A stretch of 46,037 nt of DNA from Myxococcales bacterium. Lineage in GTDB: Bacteria; Myxococcota_A; Polyangia; Fen-1088. Below, one piece after another: positions 33,687 through 42,768 of the stretch. Below the pieces are notes generated by a model. The model was given only the letters and a program-made list of their open reading frames with translations. It made no database searches and was not told the DNA's origin. Position 1 is the stretch's first letter. Each line of letters opens with the position of its first letter. The stretch spans positions 1 to 46,037 of the forward strand of contig PLNW01000150.1 in NCBI GenBank assembly GCA_003142855.1, in the 5' to 3' direction. The position numbers and the translations under genes were made by a program.

Positions 33687-36056
33687 ATGAGAGCATCACT
33701 GGTTTCGCGATCGATAGTATTGGGCGCACTGGTTCTTGTCGGCTGCGGAAAGAGCACTGGCACAGAGCCACCCCCACCTGTGCAGGACGACGGCGGTGTC
33801 ATTCGGACGGTACTGGACGCCCTTGCCGATAGGGGCGCAGGTGATGGCAATATCAAAAGGGGAGACGGGGTGGTGAACGGTAGCGACTCGCTGACCGTAC
33901 CACCGTCGATCACCGTGACCATCGATCCGACGTCGTTGGTCCCGCCCGCGGACGGCGGCGTCCCCGACATGTTGATCGTTCCCGCCAGCTACGGGCCCAA
34001 GCCCGTGGTCACCGTGACGGTCGTCTCGAATTCGGGTGACATGCGGGCCGACGACGTGTCGTCGCTCACGGTCGAGCTGAAGGATCCGGTCACGGGCGCG
34101 GTGGTGGCGTCTGTGAAGCTGGCCCGATCCGAGACGGATTCGGCTCCCGAGTCGAACACCATATTCGTCATCTTCTCCGGTGTTCCCCTCGACCTGTCGA
34201 AGGTCGACACTGGCTCTTATGATCTGGTCTGCACGGCCACGACGGTTGGCGGAACCTCGGCGGACGCCAAGGTCACGTTGTCGGTGGATACCGGGCCCAC
34301 GGTCGTGGTGAATTCTCCGGTTGAAGGCGGATACTACAAGGGGTCGGCGCCGGTCGAGGTCGATGTGACCCAGCCGAGGTTCGCCATCACATCGGTCACC
34401 ATGACGGTAGGGCAAGGGAGTGCAGTCCCGTTGACCCAGACAACCAGCGGCGTCTATGCGGGCACCATCGATTTCAACAGCTTTGTCCCGCCCCTAGTGG
34501 GCGATGAGCTGGTCACCTTCCGCGCCTTCGACGAGAATGGAACTCAGACAGTGGTCGCGCGCCACTTCGTCAGCGACAGCACGGGGCCTTCCATTGGCGC
34601 GACGGTGCCTGCCAACGGAGCGATGATCGGGTCCGTGATCACCATCAAAGCCACGGTGGACGATCCGGCTGGCGTGGACCCGTCCTCGGTGGTGGCGGTG
34701 GTGGGCAACGGCAACCAGAATTTCCAGATCACGCTGGCCCCGCCGGCGACCGGGGGTGGCGATGTGTACTCGAACCTCTTTGACACAACCAAACTTCCCT
34801 CCTACGCCCTTTTCCCCACCATCTCCTTTCGGGCACGGGATGTCCTGGGAAACGAGTCCACCATCAGCTATGAGCTTTCCCTCGACAACACGCCGCCCAC
34901 CATCGATCTGGATCCCCCGAACATGCGCCGAGTGAAAGTCTTCGGGGAGACGGCGAGTTGCAGCTGGGCCTTCGATCCGGTGGGCCCTGACGCTGTGGAT
35001 GACGGGGATCTGGTTACCCAGCTCTTCGATGTGCGCGTTCGAGCCGAGGACAACGGCAACACGCCGCTCACCGGCAGTGCTGACTTCGTTCCCATCGGGG
35101 GCGTGGATCAAAGCCAAGTCCAGTTGCTCATTTTGAGCAATACTGCGCGGCCTCTGGTGGTGGATACCAGCAATCCGCCCGACGGTTTTTGCGATGCCAT
35201 CAATCCCGACCTGGTGCCCACGACCAAGCCACAGACAGACGTAGACGCGCAGCTCATCAGCATGGTGCCGATTCCGCCGGTTCAGGGCGCGGACTTCAGC
35301 CCGGAGCCGGGCGTGGCTTGCTCGACGACGGACGCCACCGTCGGGCCGCCGGACCCATATTCCTTTTGTGAAACGACGGAGAACGACAGCAAAACCCAAG
35401 TGGCCGCCGGCGACCCGACCCACACACCCCACTGTTACACGATGACAGAGGTTCTTTCCTATTCGGCGAATCTGCCATCCATTTACACAGTTGGGCCGAT
35501 TGTAGCCGACGGTGTCCAATGCGCCGGTCGCCAGTTTGATGCCTCCAACAATCTCAAGGACGGCTGGGCGTGCCTGGCTGCCGTGGCCAGAGACACGCTA
35601 GGAAACAAGCAGGTTTCGCGCCCCATCCGCATCTGTGTGATGGCCACTCTGGCCAGCACGGCGTGTTCGGATTTCAAGACCGTGACCGCGGTGGTGCTGT
35701 CGAATCCCGTCGAGATCGACACTTCCGTCGCGCTGGTCGGTCCAGGCGGCGTGGCCCTGCAGGCGAACGATGAAGTGATTGTTTCGGCCGTATCTGGTGT
35801 CTCTGGGATTAACGGCCGCTGGAAGGTGACTCCACTCGACGCTTCGGGCATGCGTTTTTCACTCCAGGGCGCCAAGGGTACAGGCGGTGGAGCTTCCATC
35901 TTGGTGAAGGGTCGCGTTGTGCCGGTTGCGGCCATTCCCGACTGCACAGGCACGGTCATCCAGGGCGGGACTGACGCCGGCCTTCCGGTGGTTGACTACA
36001 CCAAGCCGTGCAAGCCGTGGTCGAGCTTCATCGAGGGCGAACTGCGAGGGTACTGA
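33687..36056 (+). CDS. Large lipoprotein with Ig-like domains
   Basis: 789 residues with a good upstream site (AGGAAGAGGG). The signal ends in Val-Leu-Val-Gly-Cys (Cys20). After an Asp/Gly linker there are at least three beta-sandwich units whose boundaries show patterns such as DTGPTVVVNSPVEGGYYKGS, DSTGPSIGATVPANGAMIGS and DNTPPTIDLDPP, typical of bacterial Ig-like repeats. The last 350 residues hold several Cys and no family I recognise. A surface adhesin or scaffold is likely. It lies directly after the AMIN-like gene. Confidence 0.72.
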   Translation: MRASLVSRSIVLGALVLVGCGKSTGTEPPPPVQDDGGVIRTVLDALADRGAGDGNIKRGDGVVNGSDSLTVPPSITVTIDPTSLVPPADGGVPDMLIVPASYGPKPVVTVTVVSNSGDMRADDVSSLTVELKDPVTGAVVASVKLARSETDSAPESNTIFVIFSGVPLDLSKVDTGSYDLVCTATTVGGTSADAKVTLSVDTGPTVVVNSPVEGGYYKGSAPVEVDVTQPRFAITSVTMTVGQGSAVPLTQTTSGVYAGTIDFNSFVPPLVGDELVTFRAFDENGTQTVVARHFVSDSTGPSIGATVPANGAMIGSVITIKATVDDPAGVDPSSVVAVVGNGNQNFQITLAPPATGGGDVYSNLFDTTKLPSYALFPTISFRARDVLGNESTISYELSLDNTPPTIDLDPPNMRRVKVFGETASCSWAFDPVGPDAVDDGDLVTQLFDVRVRAEDNGNTPLTGSADFVPIGGVDQSQVQLLILSNTARPLVVDTSNPPDGFCDAINPDLVPTTKPQTDVDAQLISMVPIPPVQGADFSPEPGVACSTTDATVGPPDPYSFCETTENDSKTQVAAGDPTHTPHCYTMTEVLSYSANLPSIYTVGPIVADGVQCAGRQFDASNNLKDGWACLAAVARDTLGNKQVSRPIRICVMATLASTACSDFKTVTAVVLSNPVEIDTSVALVGPGGVALQANDEVIVSAVSGVSGINGRWKVTPLDASGMRFSLQGAKGTGGGASILVKGRVVPVAAIPDCTGTVIQGGTDAGLPVVDYTKPCKPWSSFIEGELRGY

Positions 36057-36111
36057 CCAATCGTTGGTCGGGTACAACGGGAACGCGATGGTGCTGGCGA
36101 AATTGCCCGCT

Positions 36112-36441
36112 TCACGCCGCCTTCACCGCGACGGTTAGCCTCAGACCGGCCGAGCGGATTTGGTCCTGCAGTGCCAGCCTTACGAATTGGGCTTCGCTCT
36201 GCTCGAGCGCTTGGGCAAAACGAGCCGCCCTCTCAGGACTGACCGCTCGCCGGCCCTGCTCGATGTCGCAAAGGTGCGACCTCGAAACACCAATCAACTT
36301 GGCAAATTCCGCAAGGCTTCGCGCCTCCGCCTCTCGCAGACCGGCAAGTGCAGCACCGAGGGTCAGTGGCCCACCCATGAGAGATTCGAGATACTTCGAC
36401 GCTTCTCGCCGGCCTATTCCCTTCATTCTTCTAGTAGTCAT
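36112..36441 (-). CDS. XRE-type antitoxin (HigA-like)
   Basis: 109 residues from ATG 36441; it overlaps the end of the toxin gene by 11 bases. The helix-turn-helix is clear at about 41-95 (SLAEFAKLIGVSRSHLCDIE, QGRRAVSPERAARFAQAL). In HigBA modules the toxin gene precedes the antitoxin, as here. It should repress the operon and neutralise the toxin. Confidence 0.75.
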   Translation of the reverse strand: MTTRRMKGIGRREASKYLESLMGGPLTLGAALAGLREAEARSLAEFAKLIGVSRSHLCDIEQGRRAVSPERAARFAQALEQSEAQFVRLALQDQIRSAGLRLTVAVKAA

Positions 36442-36706
36442 GCTTGTTGACCTCCTCAACGTAGACTGCGTGAAGCATGCCTGCCTCACGCTCTTGGTAG
36501 ATAGCTCTGTATGCGTCGCTCAAGCGAATTGCCCGATACCCTTTCCACTCTCCCTTCAAGCCGTGGTCTCGGTATCCCGGGATGGCCCGTGCGGCGGCAA
36601 GTCCCTCCACGGTTACAAGGTCAACCCAAAGCGCGAACTTCTTGACGATGTGCCCCGGTACCTTCGCGAGTTGTTTCTCGGCTGTGTCCGACAATTCGAC
36701 ACGCAC
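36431..36706 (-). CDS. RelE/HigB-superfamily toxin
   Basis: 91 residues from GTG 36706. RelE-like pattern: VELSDTAEKQLAKVPGHI, then a helix, GYRDHGLKGEWKGYRAIRLS and YRAIYQEREAGMLHAVYVEE, HKHDY-like end NKHDY. Members cut mRNA on the ribosome. The residues expected for RNA cutting (Lys/Arg and a C-terminal His/Tyr) are present. Confidence 0.75.
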   Translation of the reverse strand: MRVELSDTAEKQLAKVPGHIVKKFALWVDLVTVEGLAAARAIPGYRDHGLKGEWKGYRAIRLSDAYRAIYQEREAGMLHAVYVEEVNKHDY

Positions 36707-36783
36707 TCACCCAGCGTACCCCATCCCGGGGAACAGTCAAGACCCATCTACGACTCGAGGCCACATCTGGCCACCGAGGGTCA

Positions 36784-36876
36784 GTGGTGGGCTTGATCAG
36801 CCGCAAGACCTACGGCAGCCCGCGTGTCGATGCCGAGTTGGCCGGCAAGGGCGAGCACGTCAGCCGCAAGCGGGAT
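36784..36876 (+). mobile_element. Fragment of an IS3-family transposase (OrfB)
   Basis: About 31 codons (ISRKTYGSPRVDAELAGKG, EHVSRKR) match the start of the OrfB region just before the integrase core in IS3-family elements. The frame then turns into unrelated sequence. No catalytic DDE residues remain and no inverted repeats were found. Confidence 0.65.
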
Positions 36877-36971
36877 GGGGGTATTTATGGGAGAACCCCG
36901 TCCTCCCCGCGTCGACCGGGCGCTCGTCGGGGCCAGGAACTTTCGAGTGGCGGTACCAGGAGCTATCCGGA

Positions 36972-37440
36972 TCACCAGGCTTGCGTGCTGAGGCCGCGCG
37001 CTGTGTGAGTGCCCGCGCGTTTGGGCGTGCGGCCGTACCAGGAGGTCTGCGCGGCGGTCACTGGCTCCAGCTCGAATGGGATGAACAACACCTTGAGGTA
37101 CCGGTTGCGGCCAATGCGTTCCCACCCCAGTACGCCCAAGAGAGCCTCCCACATATAGTCGCCCGGCCGCTTGATCTGCGACTCCCAGAACGGCACGAAC
37201 CAGAAGTGGGAGGTTCCGGCCTCGGGGCCCAGGCCGCGGCTCCACCAGATGCTGGGGAAGATGAAGGTTCCTTCCCAGGTCGGGCGACGAACACCGAAGT
37301 AGAACGGAAAGACCACCGTGGTGCTGCGCTCTTGACTCCAGAAACGCCAGTACAGCGGAAACGCGATGGTGCTGGAGTCGGTGGCGCCACTGCGTCGGTA
37401 GAAGAGCGGCGCCACGGTGTAGCTTTGGTTGACGCGTAAG
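36972..37440 (-). pseudogene. 3' fragment of a WRF/FPFY-repeat envelope protein
   Basis: About 155 codons of good sequence remain, read from about 37440 down to the stop at 36972: aromatic repeats (FPLYWRFWSQERSTTVVFPF, FPSIWWSRG, SHFWFVPFWESQI, LKVLFIPFELEP). Proteins built of such repeats occur in myxobacteria-like genomes; I cannot name the family. The N-terminus is missing: at 37431-37440 the frame runs straight into repeat A, so the gene was cut there. Confidence 0.6.
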
Positions 37441-37507
37441 CGAAACAAGCGCGGGCCTGGGGAACCGGAGCGCCTTTGGCGCAACTCGCGCGAGGCGTGT
37501 CGAGCCT
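37431..37507. repeat. Dispersed repeat A, copy A1
   Basis: 77 bases, GACGCGTAAGCGAAACAAGC through GTCGAGCCT, nearly identical (three differences by eye) to 40276-40352. It contains the small palindrome GCGCC-TTT-GGCGC. It truncates the gene fragment to its left. Confidence 0.75.
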
Positions 37508-38022
37508 TCGTGCAGGTGAACGCCTGTCTGCCTGATGACCCACTTCCGCCCTCTACCCAAGGCCATGCGTTCGTGAATGGAATGGCGAAGCCACGCCAGG
37601 TGCAAGACGCAGACAGTTGCTAGGCATCCAGGTAGGTCATCTGGCATGACGTCGGGAGAGCGACGTTGGCTAGTGTGGTTTACGGAATCTCTGTTGTCGG
37701 CGTTTTTGCGGATGCGATTCGGTGAAGGCAAAATGGCGCTTCTTCGGACTATGCTCACGAGACAAGGGCGCTGAAACAAAGGGGAGGGCGGCGGCCCGCG
37801 AGGGGGCGTCCGATGGAAGTCTAAAGGTGCAGCACCGAACCGAGCGAAAGCGAAGCGCCGCAAAGGCGTCCCAAACCGCGGGTGAGCTGGCCTTCGGCAG
37901 CAAAGCCCATATCCGTCGGGCGGATGGACGTAGAGGCGACGTCGAGGACGAGGTGAACTACGCCGCCCTGGGCCTGGACCGGCTCGCGGCGCAACTGGAG
38001 AAGGTTTTGGGACAGGACGGGA
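37508..38022. other. Patchwork region without an intact gene
   Basis: Apart from repeat copy B1 I see no supported gene here. ORFs on both strands run through the repeats, and their products show no family resemblance. The stretch separates the truncated aromatic-repeat gene from the promoter of the Gly-rich lipoprotein. Confidence 0.45.
37673..37741 (+). repeat. Dispersed repeat B, copy B1
   Basis: 69 bases, GTGTGGTTTACGGAATCTC through AAAATGGCGCTT. It differs from the copy at 45737-45804 by three substitutions and one missing A. No ends resembling a known insertion sequence were recognised. Confidence 0.75.
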
Positions 38023-38041
38023 GAGAACGTGATACGTTCTC
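38023..38041. promoter_or_regulatory. Palindrome upstream of Gly-rich lipoprotein gene
   Basis: GAGAACGT-GAT-ACGTTCTC is a perfect 8-bp inverted repeat with a 3-base spacer, 33 bases before the ATG at 38074. The size suits a dimeric repressor or activator site. No matching regulator gene is adjacent. Confidence 0.4.
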
Positions 38042-38073
38042 CGCATCGTCTCTTGAAACATGGAGTCAAACAA

Positions 38074-40065
38074 ATGGCGCATCGAGGGTTTTCTGAAGGT
38101 GTCCGCGGTTCATTTATTCTGGTGGCTTGGTTGATCCTGGAAGGCTGCAGCAGTTCCAGCAAGGTGCCGGCGACTCCCAAGTGCTTCCTGGCTAGCGACT
38201 GCCAGAATCTGCTTCAATGCGTGCAGGGGTACTGTGTCAAGGCGTGCGCACAATCGCGCGACTGCCCCAATGGTGAGCGGTGTATCACCGCCGCTGAGGG
38301 AAATACCTGTCAGCCACTGGAGACGGCCACTTGCCAGTACAACAGCCAGTGCACGAAACCCTTGGTGTGTGCTTTCGACCAGAAGTGTCGCGATCAATGT
38401 CAGCAAAACATCGACTGCCCCACTGGCCAGATGTGCACGTCGATAACCCATTTGTGCGCGGATCCCACCATCGACAAGAATTACAATCCCGTGACCAACG
38501 AGTTCGTCGCCACGAATGATGGCGGCCTGGCGAGCGGCGGCGCGGGCGGCGGCACCGGCGGGGTGGGCGGCGCCGTCACGGGCACCGGAGGCGCAGGCGC
38601 CGGCGGTGGCTCGGGCGCCAGCGACGCTGGCGTCGACGCCGCTGTGCCGAATCCCGGGGACGACTCTGGGGCCGGCGGTGGCAGCTCAGGAGGCGGCGAC
38701 GCTGGCGTTGACGCTCCCGTCACGAATCCCGGAGACGCTGCCGCCGGCAGCGGCGGCTCAGGCGGAAGCGCGGGCGGCGCGACCAGCTCGGGCGGCGCGA
38801 CCAGCTTGGGCGGCACAACCGGCTCAGGTGGCGCGACTGGCTCGGGCGGACGCGATGCGGGCACCGCCGGGGCTACTGGAAACACTTGCGCGACGGGGCA
38901 GACCCCCAGCAACTTCGGTCTGGTTGCCACCAGCGACTCCGACCCCAACTACACATCCGGCGTCGGTGTGCTAACCGCCACGGAGTTCCTTGTGTTCAAT
39001 GCCTATTATGGTCCTGCCTCAACCGACGGCGGCACGGGCGCCAACGTCAATCGCATCGACGTGCAACACTTCGACCCGATCAAACGTACGAACAAGGGGA
39101 ATGCCACACCCCTGCTGATGGCGGCTGGCGATTCGGGGATCTACATCAACGGCGCCGCCCTCGCGCCCACGGGAGAAATCGCCATTATCTACAGCGCCGC
39201 GACATCAGGAGGCGGCTGGGGCGTGTACCTCGCGTTCCTCGACAAGAACCTGGGCCTGACTCTGACCACGCTATTCGTGTCCGTGGGTTCCGACTACAAC
39301 CACAATCAGTCGTACGTGCAATGGCTCAACGGTCAATTCGTTGCATCCTCCATAGTTCTAAATGGCAACCAGACTATCAAGCTCGGAAAGTTCGGAGCTG
39401 ACGGATCCAATCCCCAGATCACCCGCGTCATACCCACAGACGATCCATCCGGCTACGTGATGGGTTACGACCCTGCCGAGGGCCAAGTTGCATTCTCGGG
39501 GGGCACGTTCGCCATTGCCTATTTTAGCCTTTTAGGGCAGCTCCCCCACTTGACCTTCGTCGATGCGTCTGATCCGTTCAGTGCGGAGGTTGCCAGTCCA
39601 GTGACCCTCCCGTCGGCCGACAAGTCCGGTTTCCGGGGGCTTTTTGCCGTGGCAGGCACGTCGCAGGGGTTTGTCACAGTCTACAATGGGACTTCGTCCT
39701 TGAACGCGGCCTCACTGCTGGCAACATTTGTGTCGAACTCAGCTTCAGGCGACGCTGGCGTACCCGTCGGCGCGACGCATTCCTTCCTAGGCGGTCCCGG
39801 CTACGCAGGATACTGGAGTGCAGACGGCAGAAGTGACGGCACTGGAGCTGGCTTTGCCGTGCTCTACCCTGACGGCTCCGTCAGTTTCCTGTATTTCAAC
39901 CCGGATGGCTCGACGCATTCGAGCCCGCAAATTGCCATGGAGCAACCGAACCTGGCCAGTCTTGGAGACGAAGTGAAACTCACGAATTTCGGAGGCACCT
40001 TCGCTGTGTCTCTCTACAGCAGCGCCGAGCACCTGACCCGCATGGTAGCGTCGATCTGCCAGTAG
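38074..40065 (+). CDS. Lipoprotein with Cys-rich module and Gly/Ser-rich linker
   Basis: 663 residues from ATG 38074, with GGAG nine bases upstream. The signal ends at Leu-Glu-Gly-Cys (Cys25). A Cys-rich module of about 95 residues follows (CFLASDCQNLLQCVQGYC, SRDCPNGERC, NIDCPTGQMC), probably disulfide-knotted. A low-complexity linker comes next, of Gly/Ser/Ala with repeated DAGVDA and NPGD units (about 155-280). The rest is a beta-rich domain (SGVGVLTATEFLVFNAYY, GFAVLYPDGSVSFLYFNPDG) that could be a propeller. This architecture is common in myxobacterial surface lipoproteins. Confidence 0.78.
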   Translation: MAHRGFSEGVRGSFILVAWLILEGCSSSSKVPATPKCFLASDCQNLLQCVQGYCVKACAQSRDCPNGERCITAAEGNTCQPLETATCQYNSQCTKPLVCAFDQKCRDQCQQNIDCPTGQMCTSITHLCADPTIDKNYNPVTNEFVATNDGGLASGGAGGGTGGVGGAVTGTGGAGAGGGSGASDAGVDAAVPNPGDDSGAGGGSSGGGDAGVDAPVTNPGDAAAGSGGSGGSAGGATSSGGATSLGGTTGSGGATGSGGRDAGTAGATGNTCATGQTPSNFGLVATSDSDPNYTSGVGVLTATEFLVFNAYYGPASTDGGTGANVNRIDVQHFDPIKRTNKGNATPLLMAAGDSGIYINGAALAPTGEIAIIYSAATSGGGWGVYLAFLDKNLGLTLTTLFVSVGSDYNHNQSYVQWLNGQFVASSIVLNGNQTIKLGKFGADGSNPQITRVIPTDDPSGYVMGYDPAEGQVAFSGGTFAIAYFSLLGQLPHLTFVDASDPFSAEVASPVTLPSADKSGFRGLFAVAGTSQGFVTVYNGTSSLNAASLLATFVSNSASGDAGVPVGATHSFLGGPGYAGYWSADGRSDGTGAGFAVLYPDGSVSFLYFNPDGSTHSSPQIAMEQPNLASLGDEVKLTNFGGTFAVSLYSSAEHLTRMVASICQ

Positions 40066-40081
40066 ACGCCGACACCGGCGC

Positions 40082-40131
40082 GCCAAGTTCTTGGCTGCGC
40101 CGGTTGCCGGTCCCACAGAGCCGGCAACCGG
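40082..40131. terminator. Two consecutive hairpins after the lipoprotein gene
   Basis: GCCAAG-TT-CTTGGC (40082-40095) is followed by CCGGTTGCCGG (40100-40110) with CCGGCAACCGG (40121-40131), an 11-bp perfect stem with a 10-base loop. No T run follows. They may stop or protect the lipoprotein mRNA, or be part of the nearby mobile-element debris. Confidence 0.4.
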
Positions 40132-40275
40132 ACGGAGCCGCTGGGCCGGACGCTGATCAACCTGGCCACCGCCGGATCACCCAACTCGGGGCGACGTGCG
40201 TGTACCTCAACAGCGACTGCTGGATCTGATAGATCGGCAGACAGAAGAGAAGCAGCGGCTGCTGGACGCGTAAGC

Positions 40276-40352
40276 GACGCGTAAGCGAAACAAGCGCGGG
40301 CCTGGGGAACCGGAGCGCCTTTGGCGCAACTCGCGCGAAACGTGTCAAGCCT
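40276..40352. repeat. Dispersed repeat A, copy A2
   Basis: 77 bases, matching 37431-37507 with about three differences. On its left the start GACGCGTAAGCG is duplicated (40265-40286). A 12-base segment, CGACGCGTAAGC at 40275-40286, recurs in inverted orientation at 40486-40497, inside the end of the IS91-like gene. Confidence 0.75.
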
Positions 40353-40384
40353 GGCGTCGGGTGGGCGAATCGGTGGAGTTAGGG

Positions 40385-40439
40385 AAGTGGCCACTTGAAG
40401 GCAGTAATCTACCGCACAATTGGGACGTCTGGGCAGACG
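40385..40439. repeat. Palindromes beyond the IS91-like transposase stop
   Basis: AAGTGGCCACTT (40385-40396) and CGTCTG-GG-CAGACG (40426-40439) are both perfect. They lie 40-100 bases past the transposase stop codon, where IS91-family elements keep their origin end. That role is inference. Confidence 0.4.
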
Positions 40440-40481
40440 GGTGCCTACCTGCCGGCTGATGCGGCATGAGGCTGGGGCGGC

Positions 40482-40895
40482 TTACGCGTCGAACAGTTCG
40501 GTCTGCGCCTGGGGCCTGTGGCGCAGCTCGCGGGCCTGCCAGTACGGGGGAGCACGTGCGGCGGCCAGGGGCGGCGGCTCGGTGGGCTCGCCCAGATGCT
40601 TGAGGAAGCGAGCGATGTTCTCTGGCTTCTGAACCAGCGCCTTCAGTTTCATGCGCCCGCCACATTTGGCGCATTTCTCGACGTCTTGGGCGAAGGCCCT
40701 TTTCAGAAGCTCGCACCAGGGGCGATAGATTGACCTGTGCGTGGGTGGCCTACCACCGCTCGGTGACCCGCCTGTCGCCAACACGCCAGCAAGAGCTCTT
40801 CCCCGACTCATGACCGCTCGGCCCGGCCGGCACGAGAAGCCGCCCCACAGCCACCGGCCACCGGGCGTAGCCTGCCCTGCCGACGCGAAAGGCAA
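40482..40895 (-). pseudogene. C-terminal remnant of an IS91-family transposase
   Basis: From about 40742 down to the stop the product reads YRPWCELLKRAFAQDVEKCA, KCGGRMKLKALVQKPENI and LGEPTEPP, the conserved end of Y2 (IS91-type) transposases with its CxxCGG zinc knuckle. The catalytic HUH and double-Tyr part is absent, and the upstream part of the ORF (40743-40895) is low-similarity. Rolling-circle elements of this type can carry neighbouring DNA. Confidence 0.65.
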
Positions 40896-41105
40896 GATGG
40901 CTTACACGCATTTCGCCCAAATCCACCCTGCCGCCTTTCCCTGGCCCCCGATGCACCGCCAGTTCGCGACCGCCGAACCCGCCCGCCAGACCCTCCTTGG
41001 CGCCATGCGCTACGGCTCAAATCGATTACGGACTTCAGGCGAGAAGCATGGAGGACCCGGCCCGGAACCCGGCCCGGCGATTTTCGGGAAAATGCAGCAG
41101 GAGAC
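40896..41105. other. No recognisable gene
   Basis: Between the transposase remnant and the TetR promoter I see no convincing ORF, repeat or structure. It may be eroded transposase sequence. Confidence 0.4.
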
Positions 41106-41141
41106 TTGACGAACAGTGTTCGTGACGAATACTGTTCGTTC
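41106..41141 (+). promoter_or_regulatory. Promoter with TetR-type operator
   Basis: TTGACG (41106-41111) and AATACT (41128-41133), 16 bases apart, form a plausible promoter. ACGAACAGT (41109-41117) and ACTGTTCGT (41131-41139) are perfect inverted copies spanning it. The inner GAACA-G-TGTTC is a second palindrome. The ATG follows three bases later, so transcripts would be leaderless or nearly so. Binding would block the promoter directly. Confidence 0.6.
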
Positions 41142-41906
41142 ATGGGAACCAGAGACCCATTCAAAGCTTCTGAAGTGGTCAGCCGTCGTGGTGGTGCAGC
41201 GAAGCAACCACTCAGTCGGGACATTATCGTCGCGGCAGCGCTGGATTTGCTGACGCAGGAAGGGCTGGATGGATTGAGCCTGCGCAAAGTCGCTGCGGCC
41301 CTCGACACCGGAGCCGCTTCCCTTTACGCGTATGTGGAAGACTTGCAAGAGCTGCACGCACTCTTGCTGGATCGCGCTCTGGCAGGCGTTGACACGAGCA
41401 GAAACCCGCAGCAAGGCTGGAGGGCTCGACTCGAGACTTTGCTCGAATCGTATTACCGTGCTCTGTCTCGGAGCCCGGGGTTGGCTCAATTGGCAATGAG
41501 CACCATTGCAGCCGGCCCGAACGCCCTGCGAATCATTGAGGCCTTACTTGGCCTGCTCGGGGAGGCAGGCGTGGAGCAAGCCACAGCTGCCTGGGCAGTA
41601 GATTTGATCACACTCTACGTAACGGCCATTGCCGCTGAGCAAAGTCAGCGCCGGCGGCAGCCTGACCCTTTGGGAACCATCACTCAGGTGGTTGGCGCCG
41701 TGTCGGCAGAGGAATATCCACGAATCCACGCGTTGCGACACCACCTGCTTTCAGGAAGCCCCGTGGATCGTTTCACCTGGTCGCTCGAAGTTCTCGTCAA
41801 AGGCATCGTGCAGACGCCGCGACCGGATGCTCCGGCAGGTAAAGCAGTCGCATCACGGAAGCGCATGACGCCCGCTCGCAACCGAAGTAGCTCGAAGAAG
41901 CTCTGA
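41142..41906 (+). CDS. TetR-family transcriptional regulator
   Basis: 254 residues from ATG 41142. The helix-turn-helix is at about 25-75 (LSRDIIVAAALDLLTQEGLD, GLSLRKVAAALDTGAASLYA, YVEDLQELHALL). The C-terminal domain (about 90-225) is helical and resembles the TetR-type ligand domain (TetR_C). A basic tail (RKRMTPARNRSSSKK) ends it. It probably represses itself through the palindrome over its start, and perhaps the methyltransferase 100 bases downstream. Confidence 0.82.
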   Translation: MGTRDPFKASEVVSRRGGAAKQPLSRDIIVAAALDLLTQEGLDGLSLRKVAAALDTGAASLYAYVEDLQELHALLLDRALAGVDTSRNPQQGWRARLETLLESYYRALSRSPGLAQLAMSTIAAGPNALRIIEALLGLLGEAGVEQATAAWAVDLITLYVTAIAAEQSQRRRQPDPLGTITQVVGAVSAEEYPRIHALRHHLLSGSPVDRFTWSLEVLVKGIVQTPRPDAPAGKAVASRKRMTPARNRSSSKKL

Positions 41907-42010
41907 GCTAGCAAACCGGATCGTCACTCGGTTAACCATCTTCCGCGTGGTTGGCAGTTGTGCGCAACGTCCGACGGTCCAAACACGCTCATCAACAAGG
42001 AGAATCGTCT

Positions 42011-42661
42011 ATGAAAACTGAATCAGGAACCCCCATTGAAAATCAACCTTCAGCGCTTGCGGGCTTCACCGACATTTACGCAGCTGGCAACCCTCCCTGG
42101 GACATCGACAAGCCGCAGCCTCCTTTCATCGCAATCGCCGATCAAGTGATCAGCCCTCTGCTCGATTCGGGATGTGGCAAGGGCACTACGTCGCTCTTCT
42201 TCGCAGCCAAGGGCTACCAAGTTACCGGCATCGACTTTGTGGAACTCGCCATTCAGCAGGCCCGCGCCAGGGCCACGGAGCGTAATCTCTCGGTGAGCTT
42301 TCTCGTGAAGGACGCCATGACACTGACCGAATGGGACGCGCAATTCGCCAGCGTCATCGACAGTGGCCTGTTCCATATCTATCCTGCCGGTAAAGAACGG
42401 CAGCAGTACGTCCAAGGGCTCAAGCACGTCCTTGTGCCAGGGGGTCGTCTGTTCTTGTTCAGTTTCCGCGACCATCCCTCAGCGCCCGGTGGAGGTGTGT
42501 CGAATCAGGAATTGCGTGAGGCCTTCGCCGACGGCTGGGAGGTTGAGTCGGTGGAATTGTCCGATGGCGAGATGAACCCCGTGTTCGCGGCGGAGTTTCC
42601 CAACGCATTTCCAAAGGACGAGCCGATAATGTGGTTCGCAATCATCCGTCGAACCGAGTGA
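42011..42661 (+). CDS. Class I SAM-dependent methyltransferase
   Basis: 216 residues from ATG 42011, with AAGGAG eight bases upstream. An N-terminal NPPWDIDKPQPPF element is typical of thiopurine/TehB-like methyltransferases. Motif I is LLDSGCGKGTTSLFFAAKG (SAM loop), then VTGIDFVELAI and the motif after it VIDSGLFHIYP, VLVPGGRLFLFSF. The loop reads SGCGKG where most relatives have GCGTG; it should still bind SAM. Substrate unknown; a small-molecule or resistance role under TetR control is inference. Confidence 0.8.
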   Translation: MKTESGTPIENQPSALAGFTDIYAAGNPPWDIDKPQPPFIAIADQVISPLLDSGCGKGTTSLFFAAKGYQVTGIDFVELAIQQARARATERNLSVSFLVKDAMTLTEWDAQFASVIDSGLFHIYPAGKERQQYVQGLKHVLVPGGRLFLFSFRDHPSAPGGGVSNQELREAFADGWEVESVELSDGEMNPVFAAEFPNAFPKDEPIMWFAIIRRTE

Positions 42662-42768
42662 GTTGTGGAACGCTTGTCCCAAGCGGCCATGTTCCCGAGC
42701 CCTGAGACGGAAGTCCGGTGAACACTTCTCGTGCTGGTTGAAGTCCGTCCAACGACTTTGGTGCCGTC

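Noticed and set aside
36781..38082. A 433-residue minus-strand reading frame
   Set aside because: It passes through repeats A and B and reads the aromatic-repeat fragment in the wrong frame; no family resemblance.
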